Below, piece by piece: positions 49,807 to 60,353 of a DNA stretch of 64,000 nt. The stretch lies in contig LVCE01000002.1 in NCBI GenBank assembly GCA_002095075.2, positions 248,001-312,000 of the forward strand, in the 5' to 3' direction. This DNA comes from Francisella endosymbiont of Ornithodoros moubata (lineage in GTDB: Bacteria > Pseudomonadota > Gammaproteobacteria > Francisellales > Francisellaceae). The notes under the pieces are model-generated. The model saw only the letters and a program-made list of their open reading frames with translations. It did not search any database and was not told where the DNA came from. How positions within the stretch are numbered: position 1 is the first letter of the stretch; every line of letters begins with the position of its first letter. The translations under genes and the position numbers were made by a program.

Positions 49807-50749
49807 CCCAAGAGGATTTTGTGCTGGTGTAAGTCGTGCTGTCGAGACCGTAGAGAAAGTCTTAGAAGTTGAAAAATCGCCTATATATGTGCGTCATGAG
49901 GTTGTTCATAATAAGGTTGTTGTTGATTCTCTTAAGAATAAAGGTGTAATTTTTGTCAAAGAAGTCGATGAAGTGCCAGATGATGCTGTATGTATTTTTA
50001 GTGCTCATGGAGTTTCTTTAAAAGTTGAAGAAGCTGCAGCTAAGAAGAATTTAGTACTTTATGATGCAACATGTCCTTTAGTTACCAAAGTACATAGAGG
50101 AGTGCGTTTAGCAAGTAATAATGATGCTGAATGTATCTTGATTGGTCACAAAGGTCATCCAGAAGTTCAAGGTACTATGGGGCAGTATCATAGCAAAAAA
50201 GGTGCAATTTATCTTATAGAAAGTGAAGAAGATCTTGTTAAACTAAAAATAAAAGATCCAGATAACCTTTACTACGCGACTCAAACTACTTTGTCGGTAG
50301 ATGAGACACAGGGAATTATACAAGCCTTAAAAGACAAATATCCAAATATTAAAGGACCTAAAAAAGAAGGTATTTGTTATGCAACGCAAAACCGTCAAAC
50401 AGCTATAAAAGCAATGCTCAAACGTATTGATGTTTTAGTTGTGGTAGGCTCACAAAATAGTTCTAACTCTAATAGATTAAAAGAGTTGGCTACCTTAGAA
50501 GGCATAGACGCTTATCTTGTCGATAATCCTTTAGATGTTGATAAGTTGTGGTTTGATAATAAAAAAGTCTGTGGTGTCAGTGCTGGTGCTTCTGCGCCAG
50601 AATACCTTGTTCAGCAAATAATTAGCCAGATATCAAAATTTTGCTCGGCAGAAGTTGAGGTTGAGGAATTTGAGGGTATTCAAGAAGAAGTCTATTTTCC
50701 ACTACCAAGACTTTTAAAACAAAAGGTTGGCACAGATAAGGTAGAATAA
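49787..50749 (+). CDS. ispH: 4-hydroxy-3-methylbut-2-enyl diphosphate reductase
   Basis: The 320 residues have LANPRGFCAGVSRAVETVEK with Fe-S Cys12, HEVVHNKVVVD, YDATCPLVTKVH, IGHKGHPEVQGTMGQ and ICYATQNRQ, then SSNSNRLKELA. IspH performs the last step of the MEP pathway, making IPP and DMAPP with a 4Fe-4S cluster. The isoprenoids feed ubiquinone (ubiA, ubiG nearby) and undecaprenyl carriers. aroH follows one base later. Confidence 0.97.
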   Translation: MKILLANPRGFCAGVSRAVETVEKVLEVEKSPIYVRHEVVHNKVVVDSLKNKGVIFVKEVDEVPDDAVCIFSAHGVSLKVEEAAAKKNLVLYDATCPLVTKVHRGVRLASNNDAECILIGHKGHPEVQGTMGQYHSKKGAIYLIESEEDLVKLKIKDPDNLYYATQTTLSVDETQGIIQALKDKYPNIKGPKKEGICYATQNRQTAIKAMLKRIDVLVVVGSQNSSNSNRLKELATLEGIDAYLVDNPLDVDKLWFDNKKVCGVSAGASAPEYLVQQIISQISKFCSAEVEVEEFEGIQEEVYFPLPRLLKQKVGTDKVE

Positions 50750-50750
50750 T

Positions 50751-51122
50751 ATGCAAAGATCAATCAGAGGAGCTACTACTGTAGATAAAGATACTAGACA
50801 AGATGTAATAAGTGCGACAAAAGAGCTTTTACAACAAATTATTCGATGTAATGATGTTAATATTAATGATATTGTAAATATTGTGTTTACTGCTACTACT
50901 GACATCAAATCAGAGTTTCCAACTGTTGCAGCGCGTGAGCTTGGTTTGGTTGATGTTCCTTTAATAGATTGCCAGCAGATGATGCGTGATGGAGTTTTAG
51001 AGTATTGTATTAGAGTTATGTTGACATATAATACTGAAAAAACTCAAACAGATATTAAACATATTTACTTGCGTGGAACAGAAGTGTTAAGACCTGATTT
51101 ATTAAAGAAAATAGAAGGTTAA
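50751..51122 (+). CDS. aroH: Chorismate mutase, AroH class
   Basis: The 123 residues start MQRSIRGATTVDKDTRQDVI and include FTATTDIKSEFPTVAAREL and VLEYCIRVMLTYNT, with the Arg (RGAT), Glu/Arg and Cys residues of the trimeric Bacillus-type enzyme. It converts chorismate to prephenate for Phe and Tyr. It is the unfused monofunctional form. Within the slpA-ispH-aroH-pssA run. Confidence 0.93.
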   Translation: MQRSIRGATTVDKDTRQDVISATKELLQQIIRCNDVNINDIVNIVFTATTDIKSEFPTVAARELGLVDVPLIDCQQMMRDGVLEYCIRVMLTYNTEKTQTDIKHIYLRGTEVLRPDLLKKIEG

Positions 51123-51128
51123 AAGATT

Positions 51129-51944
51129 ATGTGGTTATTAGAAAATATAGATATGAAAAGATCAAAGTATATACTACCTAGTTTGTTTACTAGTGCTAGT
51201 TTACTATTTGCTTTCTTGGCAATTATAGCGGCTTTAAATGGTAATTTTGTCTCATCTGCGGTGTATATGCTTTTAGCAGGTTTTGCAGATGCCTTTGATG
51301 GTAGAGTAGCCAGATATACACATACTCAAACTGAATTTGGTGCTGCTTTAGATAGCTTAGCAGATGTGGTTTCATTTGGAGCTACTCCAGCTTTAGTTAT
51401 GTATCTTTGGAGTTTGTATAACATCGGAGCCTTAGGTGCCACTATTTCGTTTTTATACTTACTTGCTGTAGCACTAAGATTAGCTAAGTTTGATACTATG
51501 CCTGCTAGCGATAATTCAGAGGAAAGTATAATTGAGCGTCGTTTATACTTTTATGGTATGCCATGCCCAGCTGGTGCTGTGACTATATCAGGATTAATCT
51601 GGATGGGGCAAAGAACATTTGTTGGCGATTATGTTTTTATAACAGTTATTTTAACTACATTTACAGCATTATATCTTGCTTTTATGATGATTAGTGACAT
51701 TAAGTTTAGAAGTTTTAAAGATAGTGATGGTAAAGGTAATATCAGTAAGTTGTATGTGATTTGTTTTATTTTAATTATTCTTATGTTATTTACGATGCCT
51801 GATAAATTACTTTATTTGATTATGATAGGCTATGCTTTATCAGGTCCGATATCTCATTATAGATATAAAGCTAAGATTAAAAATAGTAATCTAAATGAAG
51901 AGTCATTAGTTGATGGCAAAAAAATAATAGACATTGAGAAGTAG
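51129..51944 (+). CDS. pssA: CDP-diacylglycerol-serine O-phosphatidyltransferase
   Basis: The 271-residue membrane protein has the CDP-alcohol phosphotransferase motif DGRVARYTHTQTEFGAALDS followed by LADVVSFG, i.e. D-G-x2-A-R-x8-G-x3-D-x3-D, and about seven spans. It makes phosphatidylserine, the precursor of phosphatidylethanolamine. The start at 51129 adds nine residues before MKRSKYILPSLF, which could be the real start (51156). This is the integral-membrane type II enzyme, not the E. coli type. Confidence 0.92.
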   Translation: MWLLENIDMKRSKYILPSLFTSASLLFAFLAIIAALNGNFVSSAVYMLLAGFADAFDGRVARYTHTQTEFGAALDSLADVVSFGATPALVMYLWSLYNIGALGATISFLYLLAVALRLAKFDTMPASDNSEESIIERRLYFYGMPCPAGAVTISGLIWMGQRTFVGDYVFITVILTTFTALYLAFMMISDIKFRSFKDSDGKGNISKLYVICFILIILMLFTMPDKLLYLIMIGYALSGPISHYRYKAKIKNSNLNEESLVDGKKIIDIEK

Positions 51945-51953
51945 TTATTGTAT

Positions 51954-52177
51954 TTATTCTTTGATCGTAATAAAAGCATCATGGCTTGAATGATCTTGTT
52001 CAGCTATAATCCCAGCTGATAAACCTCCAGGTTGCTGCTAGGGCTTGGCTCATTTGATTCTTGGTCTTGTTGTGTTGGTGGTGGGGCTACATAACCAAAT
52101 GAATTGTCTTGTGAGCTTGCGCATGATATTAAAGCTGTAGTAATTGTAGCTAAAGTTAATAAAGTCGTTTTTTTCAT
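51954..52177 (-). pseudogene. Small lipoprotein, frameshifted
   Basis: ATG 52177 gives MKKTTLLTLATITTALISCA, a lipoprotein signal with lipobox LISC, then Pro/Gln-rich sequence (YVAPPPTQQDQESNEPSP). In the first frame it ends early. One base change near 52038 leads into QQPGGLSAGIIAEQDHSSHD and AFITIKE with TAA at 51954-51956. About 74 residues if intact. Not a known family. It lies convergent with pssA. Confidence 0.5.
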
Positions 52178-52328
52178 AACATACCTTATAAAGTTTTTGT
52201 GCCTTAATAATAACAGATTTATATTTAATTTAGATGCATTAAATGGTTTATAATTGATAGTAGTTTTCGTATAATTAACTGTGTTATGCTTATGAAAATA
52301 AATAATTGTAGTTTTTTGGGAATATTGT

Positions 52329-53036
52329 ATGGATAATTCTATTTCTTTAATTGAGCTAATACTACATGCAAACTTTATGGTTCAACTTATTATGCTAGCT
52401 TTAGTTATAATGTCCGTATACTCATGGGCAATCATGCTTGAAGTTAATAATCGTGTTAAAAAGTATCGAAATGAACAGGTGCAATTTGATAAGCTATTTT
52501 GGGCTGGACATCATATCCAAAAGTTATATGATTATTATTTACAACATAAAGAAAATATTTTTGGTAAATCAATAATATTTTGTTCCGGTTTAAGAGAGTT
52601 TAATAACCTTAAAGATACTTGCATGTTAAGAGGTAATACTATCCTAGAGGGTATGGAAAGGACTGTTGGTATAGCAATATTACAAGAAGCAAAAGAGCTA
52701 GATAGAAAACTTCCAGCATTAGCAACAATAGGAGAAGTAGCACCTTATATCGGTCTAGTTGGAACTGTATGGGGTATTATGTCATCGTTTAATACGCTTG
52801 GTGGTGTTGAGCAAGCGACAATTTCGGTAGTTGCACCACATATTGCTGAAGCTTTGATAGCTACGGCATTAGGTCTTTTTGTTGCCATTCCTGCAGTTAT
52901 TGGTCACAGTAAATTATCTAACCAAGTTGATGATATTTTATCAAGCTATGAGTCATTCCAAGATGATTTGTGTATTTTACTTCTAAAAGAAGCACACAGA
53001 GATGAAATCCAACATCAAAATCAAGAAAGCTTGTAA
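52329..53036 (+). CDS. tolQ: Tol-Pal inner membrane protein TolQ
   Basis: The 235 residues match the ExbB/TolQ family: one early span, a cytosolic loop (LREFNNLKDTCMLRGNTILE) and the paired late spans with APYIGLVGTVWGIMSSFNTL and IAEALIATALGLFVAIPAV. TolQR uses the proton gradient to energise TolA. First of the tolQ-R-A-B-X-pal run. No ybgC thioesterase precedes it. Confidence 0.96.
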   Translation: MDNSISLIELILHANFMVQLIMLALVIMSVYSWAIMLEVNNRVKKYRNEQVQFDKLFWAGHHIQKLYDYYLQHKENIFGKSIIFCSGLREFNNLKDTCMLRGNTILEGMERTVGIAILQEAKELDRKLPALATIGEVAPYIGLVGTVWGIMSSFNTLGGVEQATISVVAPHIAEALIATALGLFVAIPAVIGHSKLSNQVDDILSSYESFQDDLCILLLKEAHRDEIQHQNQESL

Positions 53037-53051
53037 TAAAGACTTTTGCTT

Positions 53052-53492
53052 ATGAAAAAAAGAAATAAAAGATTTTTTAGAAAACAGCGACCTATGGTGC
53101 AAATCAATGTAGTACCTTACATTGATGTTATGTTGGTACTATTAGTAATTTTTATGATTACAACACCTATTTTAACTCAAGGTGTAAAGGTTGATCTACC
53201 TAAAGCACAATCAGAAAAGATACCTTCAAACGATAGCAAACCAATAGTCGTTACAGTAAATAAACAGGGTGAGTATTTTATCAATCAAGGAGTTAATGAT
53301 CCTAAGACACCTTTAAGTTCAGGAGCATTAGCAAATGCAGTAGTGAGTTTGTCACAGCAAAATCCTGGGAAGCCTGTTTATGTGAGAGGTGATACTAGTG
53401 CAACTTATGGTGAAGTTGTAAAAGCTATGGTTCTTATTCAAAGGGTGGGTGTTGATAAAGTGGGGTTAGTCACAGAAGATGGCAAATCTTAA
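53052..53492 (+). CDS. tolR: Tol-Pal protein TolR
   Basis: ATG 53052 (MKKRNKRFFRKQRPM) is the start. One span holds VVPYIDVMLVLLVIFMITTP with the proton-path Asp, and a periplasmic domain follows (QGVKVDLPKAQSEKI, KPVYVRGDTSATYGEVVKAM). It overlaps tolA by 14 bases, implying translational coupling. Confidence 0.96.
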   Translation: MKKRNKRFFRKQRPMVQINVVPYIDVMLVLLVIFMITTPILTQGVKVDLPKAQSEKIPSNDSKPIVVTVNKQGEYFINQGVNDPKTPLSSGALANAVVSLSQQNPGKPVYVRGDTSATYGEVVKAMVLIQRVGVDKVGLVTEDGKS

Positions 53493-54312
53493 TTATCATA
53501 AATTCTTACGGTTCTGTAACAAGCAAATAGATGAAAATCCATTTTTAGTTAAAGCTATATTAATCCATATTGCTTTGATGATTTTGTTGTATATTTTATC
53601 TTTTGTCAGTAAACTAAGATTTGAATCAACACAGGCATATTTGAGTACGCAAGTTTCAAATATGCCAAAGAAATTTGAGATTATCCAAGCCACCTCAATA
53701 AGTAGCAGTGAGTTAAATAAACAAATCTCTGCTTACGAAAATTATCAGCAAGAATTAAAACAAGCAAAAGAAGATATAAAGCAAGCTAAATTACAAGCTT
53801 TAAAGCGTCATCAGCAAGAGATGAAGGAAAAAGCTGGAGCTGAAAAAAGAGCAAAACTTGAAGCAGAACGCAAGGCAAAAGTAGAGGCAGGGCAAAAAGC
53901 TCAACAAGAGGTACAACGCAAAAAAGAACAAGAGCTTAAAGCAAAACAACAGGCTGAAGAAAAAGCTCGCCAAGAGAGATTAGCAAAAGCTAGAGCAGAA
54001 GCAGAAGCCGCTGCTAGGAAACAAATTGAACAAAATCAGGCGCAATCAGCTATTTCTAGCTATATTGCTGAGTATCAAGATCGAGTTGGTGCTAACTGGA
54101 TTAAAGACTCTTGTAGAGGAATTTATGATTTACCTCACGCAATTATTAGAAATGGTAAATTTATTAAGCTTACAGGCACATCTGGTAATTATAGATGTGA
54201 TCAATCATTAATTGATGCGATTAAGAACACCATACCGCCTGTGATTACGAGTAATGTGGCAAGAAAAACTATACAAACAGAAAATATAAACTTTATATTT
54301 AAACAAAGTTAA
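53479..54312 (+). CDS. tolA: Tol-Pal protein TolA
   Basis: The 277 residues have an N-terminal span (about 24-44), a long Lys/Ala/Glu helix (about 85-185; a run of [18 protein letters not shown] type) and a short C-terminal domain (about 188-277: [40 protein letters not shown]). TolA reaches from the inner membrane to TolB-Pal. The C-terminal domain has two Cys for a probable disulfide. Confidence 0.93.
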   Translation: MANLNYHKFLRFCNKQIDENPFLVKAILIHIALMILLYILSFVSKLRFESTQAYLSTQVSNMPKKFEIIQATSISSSELNKQISAYENYQQELKQAKEDIKQAKLQALKRHQQEMKEKAGAEKRAKLEAERKAKVEAGQKAQQEVQRKKEQELKAKQQAEEKARQERLAKARAEAEAAARKQIEQNQAQSAISSYIAEYQDRVGANWIKDSCRGIYDLPHAIIRNGKFIKLTGTSGNYRCDQSLIDAIKNTIPPVITSNVARKTIQTENINFIFKQS

Positions 54313-54323
54313 AGAGGAATAGT

Positions 54324-55631
54324 ATGAGAAAAATCATTGTGAGCTTTTCGATATTTATTTTTTTTATCTCTAATCTCTATGCCGATCTTGTTGCAGAGGT
54401 AACTACTGGAGTAATTCAAAAGCCGTTAGTTACAGTTGTTAGTGATAATGTTGTCGATCAGTTTCCGCAGCAGGTAAATTCTGTAATAGTTGCAGACTTA
54501 AACCATAATGCTAAATTACAAGGTAATGATACAATTAAGTATGAAATTAATCAAAAGCAAGATATTCCTTGGAAGAGCCTAAAATCTGACTATGTTATTT
54601 TAACAAAATATACAAAGAACTCATATAATAATTATACTGTACAAGTACAAATACTTAAGAGAAATGACACAAGTTATTTCCAAGCAATTACTTATAAAAA
54701 CATAAATATTGCTCTAATGAGAACATTAGCACATAAGATCTCTAACTATGTTTATTATAAGCTTACAGGTGAGCAGGGTTTCTTTTTAACTAAGTTAGCA
54801 TATGTGAAGGTAAGTAGTCCTTATGCAAGATATGGTAGGTTATATGAGCTTATTATATCTGACTATGATGGTTACAATAAGCACGTTGTACTAAAACAAA
54901 CTGATAATCCAATAGCAATGCCATCATGGTCAAATGATGGTCGATATATCGTTTACTCGAGTTATAGTGGTGGTAGTATGGGTGTCTATACTTTAGAAAT
55001 AACAACTGGTAAAGTCACGCGTATGACTAATTACAAAGGTATAAATAGTGCACCATCGTTCTCACCAAATGGTAAAGAAATCGCTTTAGCGCTATCGAAA
55101 GGATATTCTGATCAAACTAATATCTACGTCTTGAATTTAGCTACAAAAATATTAAAGAGAATCACTATCAATGGTATAAACACAGCACCAAAATTCTCTC
55201 CAAATGGTCAAAGCATAGTGTTTACATCTGATAGAGATGGTCGACCAAATATTTATGTAGCCTCTGTAAACTCAAAATATCCACAATCATCAATATTAAG
55301 TACAAAAATATATCAGGCATACGAGCCAAACTATACTCCAGATGGCAAAAATATAGTATTTATGAACCAAAACTCACGCTCAAGTGGCACACAAATTGCT
55401 GATTTTAATTTAGCTAGTGGAAATATTATTACATTGACAACTGGCAAAGCAGATAGTTCACCGACAGTTTCGCCATATGGTGATATGATTACTTATATAT
55501 CAACCAACACTAGAGGTTATAGCTCGTTAGATACGGTATCATTGGATGGTAATAATCATTTTAATATTGAAAGCGCTGATAATGGTAATATTTTAATACA
55601 ATCACCAAGTTGGTCACCAAAAAACTTTTAA
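54324..55631 (+). CDS. tolB: Tol-Pal periplasmic protein TolB
   Basis: The 435 residues have a signal peptide ([16 protein letters not shown]), an N-terminal alpha/beta domain (about 22-160) and a six-bladed propeller with repeated P-x-W/F-S-P/N-D/N-G motifs ([50 protein letters not shown]). It links TolA to Pal. 11 bases after tolA. Confidence 0.95.
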   Translation: MRKIIVSFSIFIFFISNLYADLVAEVTTGVIQKPLVTVVSDNVVDQFPQQVNSVIVADLNHNAKLQGNDTIKYEINQKQDIPWKSLKSDYVILTKYTKNSYNNYTVQVQILKRNDTSYFQAITYKNINIALMRTLAHKISNYVYYKLTGEQGFFLTKLAYVKVSSPYARYGRLYELIISDYDGYNKHVVLKQTDNPIAMPSWSNDGRYIVYSSYSGGSMGVYTLEITTGKVTRMTNYKGINSAPSFSPNGKEIALALSKGYSDQTNIYVLNLATKILKRITINGINTAPKFSPNGQSIVFTSDRDGRPNIYVASVNSKYPQSSILSTKIYQAYEPNYTPDGKNIVFMNQNSRSSGTQIADFNLASGNIITLTTGKADSSPTVSPYGDMITYISTNTRGYSSLDTVSLDGNNHFNIESADNGNILIQSPSWSPKNF

Positions 55632-55634
55632 GGG

Positions 55635-55886
55635 ATGGATATGCAAGCTGCTATTAAGATATGTTTGATTAGCTTTTTCACTTTGTTAATCACAGGTTGT
55701 GCATGGTATAAGGGACCTAGTTTAATGCCTAATGCAAATGCTAGCTTAGACGGTTCTTCTCTTAATGAAAGTAGTTGTCCAGGTTTTATTAGTACACTTA
55801 AATCAGCTGATAACTATGGTGCAAGTGATACAGGGTTTTCTGATGATGGTGGTAATTATGTTGTTTCAGGTTTTTATAATAGTTAA
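55635..55886 (+). CDS. Small lipoprotein between tolB and pal
   Basis: The 83 residues start with a lipoprotein signal ending LLITGC (Cys22), then AWYKGPSLMPNANASLDGSS and a Gly/Ser/Asp-rich end with one Cys (ESSCPGF). It begins three bases after tolB and 22 before pal, so it is co-transcribed with Tol-Pal. I know of no family; Francisella genomes carry a small hypothetical gene here as I recall (FTT0841 position). A Pal or TolB accessory role is only a guess from place. Confidence 0.75.
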   Translation: MDMQAAIKICLISFFTLLITGCAWYKGPSLMPNANASLDGSSLNESSCPGFISTLKSADNYGASDTGFSDDGGNYVVSGFYNS

Positions 55887-55908
55887 AAAATAATAGGAGT
55901 TAAAAATT

Positions 55909-56535
55909 ATGAAAAAGAATATTATGAGCTTAGCAGTTATAGGTTCTACGCTTATGTTGGCAAGTTGCTCTAGCACTAAACTAGATTTAATCAAAGATAA
56001 ATATGCTGGGGTAGATAGTTCACAAGCTCTAGAGATGTCTTCGCAGATTTATGGTTCTGATAAGATGAGCTCAGATCAAGTTGAGCAAATGAAAAAAGAG
56101 CTTATGAACATTAACTGTAGATCAGTATACTTTGGCTTTGATAGCTATAATATCACTGATGATGCTAAAGAGTGTCTTGATAAAACAGCAGATTATTTAA
56201 TAGCTCATCCGGATCAGCCAATTAAGCTATCTGGTAATACTGACCCAAGAGGTAGTGAGAAATATAACTTTAATCTTGGTCAGAAACGTGCTGAAGCTAT
56301 ATATAACTACTTACTAGTTAAGAATGTTAATAAAGATCAAATCTGTGTAGTAAGCTATGGTAAGTTAAAACCAGCTGCAGAGCCAACTCAGTTCTATGAT
56401 GAGTTCTGTAAAGATGGTGTCAATGACTCATGTATGTACAAAGCATCTGAAAAAGCTTTTTACTTAGATAGAAGAGTAGAGATTGATTTTGGTACTAAAT
56501 GTGATGAAAGAGCAATTCATCAAATTAAACACTAA
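55909..56535 (+). CDS. pal: Peptidoglycan-associated lipoprotein Pal
   Basis: The 208 residues have a lipoprotein signal (lipobox LASC, Cys20), an extra polar stretch (about 21-75) and the OmpA-type domain: VYFGFDSYNITDDAKECLDK, LSGNTDPRGSEKYNFNLGQK and RAEAIYNYLL, with the Asp and Arg that bind diaminopimelate. The domain has four or more Cys, unlike E. coli Pal. It anchors the outer membrane to the wall during division. Confidence 0.95.
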   Translation: MKKNIMSLAVIGSTLMLASCSSTKLDLIKDKYAGVDSSQALEMSSQIYGSDKMSSDQVEQMKKELMNINCRSVYFGFDSYNITDDAKECLDKTADYLIAHPDQPIKLSGNTDPRGSEKYNFNLGQKRAEAIYNYLLVKNVNKDQICVVSYGKLKPAAEPTQFYDEFCKDGVNDSCMYKASEKAFYLDRRVEIDFGTKCDERAIHQIKH

Positions 56536-56628
56536 TCTAAATCTAAACTTACAATTTTATCTTTTACTATTTTTTTATCTTAAATTGTTCTAAAATAGTC
56601 GCATAATTTTTTGTTTGAATTAAATACT

Positions 56629-57949
56629 ATGGTTAAAATCCCTAAGATTGGTTTTGTCAGCCTTGGCTGCCCTAAAAACCTTGTTGACTCTGGGAGCGTA
56701 TTATAACTAAGTTAAAAGCTGAGGGTTACAACCTAGTTGATAGTTATGATAACGCTGATATAGTTATTGTTAATACTTGTGGATTTCTAAACTCTGCTAT
56801 TGATGAGTCATTAGAAGTTATTGGTGAAGCAGTTGCTGAGAATGGTAAAGTTTTGGTAATAGGTTGTTTAGGTAATAAGGCAGATTTAATTAAAGAAAAA
56901 TATCCAGAAGTTTTAAGTATTACAGGCCCTCAAGATTATGAAAATCTAATCGAAACTGGTACATACTCATGCACCTATTTTTGCTAATGATTTTGTATCT
57001 TTAGCACTACTACAAGGTATTAAGCTAACTCCAAGACATTACTCATATCTGAAAATTTCAGAAGGTTGTAACAATACTTGTACTTTTTTTATCATTCCAG
57101 ATATTCGTGGCAAACTCAAAAGCCGCACTATTGAAAATATCATGAAAGAAGCTGAAAAGCTAAAAAATGCTGGAGGTAAAGAACTGCTTGTGATATCTCA
57201 AGATACTTCTGTGTATGGTGTAGATATCAAATACAAATCAGGTATTTGGAATGAGAATATCAAAGCAACATTATTGATCTTGCAACAGCTTTAGGTGAGA
57301 TCGATATGTGGACAAAGGCTACACTATGTTTATCCATATCCACGTTGATAAAATCGTACCACTTATGGCCCAACAAGGTAAAATCTTACCTTATCTTGAT
57401 GTGCTATTACAGCATTCGTCACCAGAGATTATAAAGCGAATGAAGCGTCCAGAACATACGCAAAAAACACTTGATAGAATCAATAAATGGCGTGATATCT
57501 GCCCAGATATAACTATTCGTAGTGCATTTATCGTTGGATTCCCAGGTGAGACAGAAGCAGATTTTGAGCATTTATTGGGTTTTGCTGAAAAAGTACAGCT
57601 TGATAGAGTTGGATGCTTTAAATATTCAGAAGTTGAGGGTGCAAAGGCTAATCAGTTTGATAACCTAATCCTCGAAGAAGTCAAACAACAGCACCTAGAT
57701 GAGTTTATGGGTTTACAAATTTAAATAAGTACAGATAAGTTACAAAGATTTGTTGGAACAGAACAGCAGGTAATAATAGATGCGATGAATAAAGATGAAA
57801 ACTATGCTATAGGGTGGACTAAATATGATGCTCCTGAAGTTGATGGTCAAGTGATTATTGGTGATGTGCTAGAAAGAAATCTAAAAGTAGGTGAATTTGC
57901 AACTGTTGAGATTACAGAGTCAACTGAATATGATCTAATTGCTGATTAG
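56629..57949 (+). pseudogene. rimO: Ribosomal protein S12 methylthiotransferase RimO, degraded
   Basis: [20 protein letters not shown] from ATG 56629 is the RimO start, soon broken (TAA after SGSVL). [15 protein letters not shown]-like sequence ([20 protein letters not shown]), the radical SAM region and a TRAM end (LKVGEFATVEITES) follow in changing frames. The cluster motif reads [13 protein letters not shown] where CxxxCxxC is needed, so the third cysteine is Phe (TTT). RimO adds a methylthio group to Asp88 of S12, a non-essential change. Confidence 0.93.
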
Positions 57950-58050
57950 TTTCTCTTCATTAAACTTTCTTAATATTCATATTGTAATATAAAAAATAGA
58001 TAATCTTATTTGTATACCTGTATAGTAAACCATAATTCAGGGAGACTATT

Positions 58051-58598
58051 ATGATTAATAATCTAGTAGCTATAGGTACTTCTGGCACTATAGGTAGTGC
58101 AATAACCAAAAGATTATTATAATTATATCCAAATGCTAACATATATGCTTTTTCACGTACTAAAGTTACAGATTGTATAAAGAATGTGGTTTATGAGCAA
58201 ATTGATTATATAGATGAGGCGACAATCCAAAGAGTTGCAAACTTTGTTTATGATAAATCTGTGGCAGTTAATCTAGTTTTTGTAGCTACTGGATATTTAC
58301 AATTACATACCCAAGATATAATGCCTGAGAAAGCCTTGAAAGAGCTATTTGCAGATAATTTTATAGAGGTTTTTAAAGCAAACATAATATTCCTAGCTTT
58401 GATGGCAAAGCACTTCATTCCAAAATTAGCAAAAGATAAAAACCTGGTACAGTAAAAAGTCATCTATCTGAGCCTTTTCAAGCTAGAGTTCCAAAAGGTA
58501 AACTTTTTACCCCCGAGTATTCAGTACAAAAGCTTATTGAAGAACTAGATGATAGTGGTAAATGTTTTGCTTGAGATGGTGAGGAAATCACGCCGTAG
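58051..58598 (+). pseudogene. Short-chain dehydrogenase, with internal deletion
   Basis: GGAGA then ATG 58051 gives MINNLVAIGTSGTIGSAITK, an SDR nucleotide site, then a TAA in [15 protein letters not shown] and [19 protein letters not shown] follow. The active-site S..YxxxK region is missing; the sequence jumps to [20 protein letters not shown] and an end SGKCFA-stop-DGEEITP. About 60 residues have been deleted. The C-terminus resembles CsgA/YciK-type oxidoreductases. Confidence 0.7.
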
Positions 58599-58636
58599 GC
58601 AAAAAGTTTATTATAGTCGTCAACCCACACTAAAAC

Positions 58637-58710
58637 TGTCATGCTGAATTTATTTCACTCACTGTGTGCTTGGATTTTATTGATATCCATCAAACAAGTT
58701 CAGGATGATA
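58637..58710. repeat. Imperfect palindromic intergenic repeat
   Basis: TGTCATGCTGAATTTATTTC (58637-58656) is roughly complementary to CAAACAAGTTCAGGATGATA (58691-58710), about 14 of 20 pairs. The GTCATGCTGAA...TTCAGGATGA ends are the form of a dispersed bacterial palindromic repeat. No T-run after it. Confidence 0.5.
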
Positions 58711-58759
58711 AATAGGCTTAGTTATATAACTTTTATAATGGATTAACTATAGAGGTTTT

Positions 58760-58959
58760 ATGAGTGATAAAAATATAACAACTAGTGAAATTATAGAAGT
58801 GGCTTGGTGTGATCATCATTTGATGGAATTAAAAAATTAACTGGATTTTATGAAGCAGAAGTTATAAAATTATATGTAATAATTTTAAATCAAGTAGTTT
58901 ATATTAAGCTCTGTCGAAAAAGGGTCACAGGGAGAACCGCAAAGCATCAAAAAAGTTAA
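58760..58959 (+). pseudogene. TIGR03643-type small protein, degraded
   Basis: GAGG and ATG 58760 give SDKNITTSEIIEVAWCDHH, then a shift, FDGIKKLTGFYEAEVIKLY, another shift, and LCRKRVTGRTAKHQKS to TAA at 58957. The I-x-x-A-W-x-D, F-x-G-L-x-E-x-E-V and W-R-x-R-V-x-G-R-x-x-K-H pattern is that of a small DNA-repair-neighbour family I know as TIGR03643/DUF2805, commonly next to photolyase, as here. Confidence 0.65.
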
Positions 58960-58968
58960 ATCATATAA

Positions 58969-60353
58969 ATGCAGATAATTTGGTTTAAGCGTGATTTACG
59001 CACAGATGACAATTTAGCCTTAACACGAGCAGCTGAAAAAGGTGATGTCTTATTATTATACATAATAGAGCCTGAGCTTTGGTAACAGCCTGATATGAGC
59101 GATCGGCAGTATTTATTTTTATCAGAGTGTCTTAGAAGAGCTAAATATAGAGCTTACAAAATTAGATCAACCTTTAGTTATAATAGTTAGTGATGCTATA
59201 GATGTTTTTAGAGAGCTTATTGTAAAGTATCATGTTGAAAATGTTTGGTCACATCAAGAGACTTGGAATAATTGGACATATCAGCGTGATATTAAACTTA
59301 AGAAGCTTTTTAGGCAAAAAAATATCTCATGGTATCAACCATATCAAAATGGTGTAGTGCAGTGTTTAGCTGATAGAGATTATGGCATAAGCGCATGAGT
59401 GAGAGCATTATTAAAGCTCCAACTGAGCTTAAATTTATCTGTGAAAACCCAACAACATTGCCTACAGCTGAAAGTCTTGGTTTGGAGTACGATGGTTGCT
59501 ATAAAAGACAAAAAGGTGGTCGTATTCGTGCACTTAGAATTTTAGATGGTTTTTTATATTAAAGAGGTTGTGGCTATAGCAAAGAGATGTCTTCACCTGG
59601 TATAGCTCTTAGAAGTTGCTCAAGATTATCACCATATTATAGCTTTTGGGGCTATTTCAGTAAAAGAGGTATATCAGCTCGCCAACCAGCATAAAAAAGA
59701 AATCAAAGAAAGTAGTATTAAAATAAAACAAAATGGCTAAGTGCAATGTGTTCATTTTTGTCACCATTGTGTTGGTACTGTCATTTTATTCAAAAATTAG
59801 AAGATCATCCAAGTATAGAATTTAAGAATTTACATTTAGCTTATGATGAAGCTATGCACTGAGTATTTTAATCAAAAATATTTTAGCTTAGAAGAATGTT
59901 AATACTGGCTATCCAATGATAGATACTTGTATGCGAGCTTTGATAGCAACAGGTTGGTTAAATTTTCGTATGCGCGCGATGCTTATGAGTTTTGCAAGTT
60001 ATCATCTGTGGTTAGATTGGCATAAGACATCATTATATTTGGCAAGGCTATTTACTGGTTATTATCCAGGAATTCATTATTCACAAGTACAAATGCAATC
60101 TGGTACTACAGGTATCAATAGTATTCGTATTTACAATCCTATCAAGCATGGTATCAACCAAGATCCTAATGATGAGTTTATCAGAAGATGGGTTCCAGAA
60201 CTCAATGATGTAAGTGATGAAAATATCCATGCGCTATGGTTAGAGAAACAAAATGCTACTAACTATCTCGATCCTATTGTTGGTGAGAAACAGGTAAATT
60301 TGCTGCAGATAATATCTATAAAGTTAGAAGTTGTACAGGGAGAGTTATTCTAG
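58969..60353 (+). pseudogene. phrB: DNA photolyase, degraded
   Basis: Starts MQIIWFKRDLRTDDNLALTR, the N-terminal photolyase domain, then a stop in place of Trp (PELW-stop). The middle shifts frame many times. The FAD domain is well kept in 59916-60353: MIDTCMRALIATGWLNFRMR, SFASYHLWLDWHKTSLYLAR and RIYNPIKHGINQDPNDEFIR. The intact enzyme would split pyrimidine dimers with light. Clearly dead. Confidence 0.88.
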
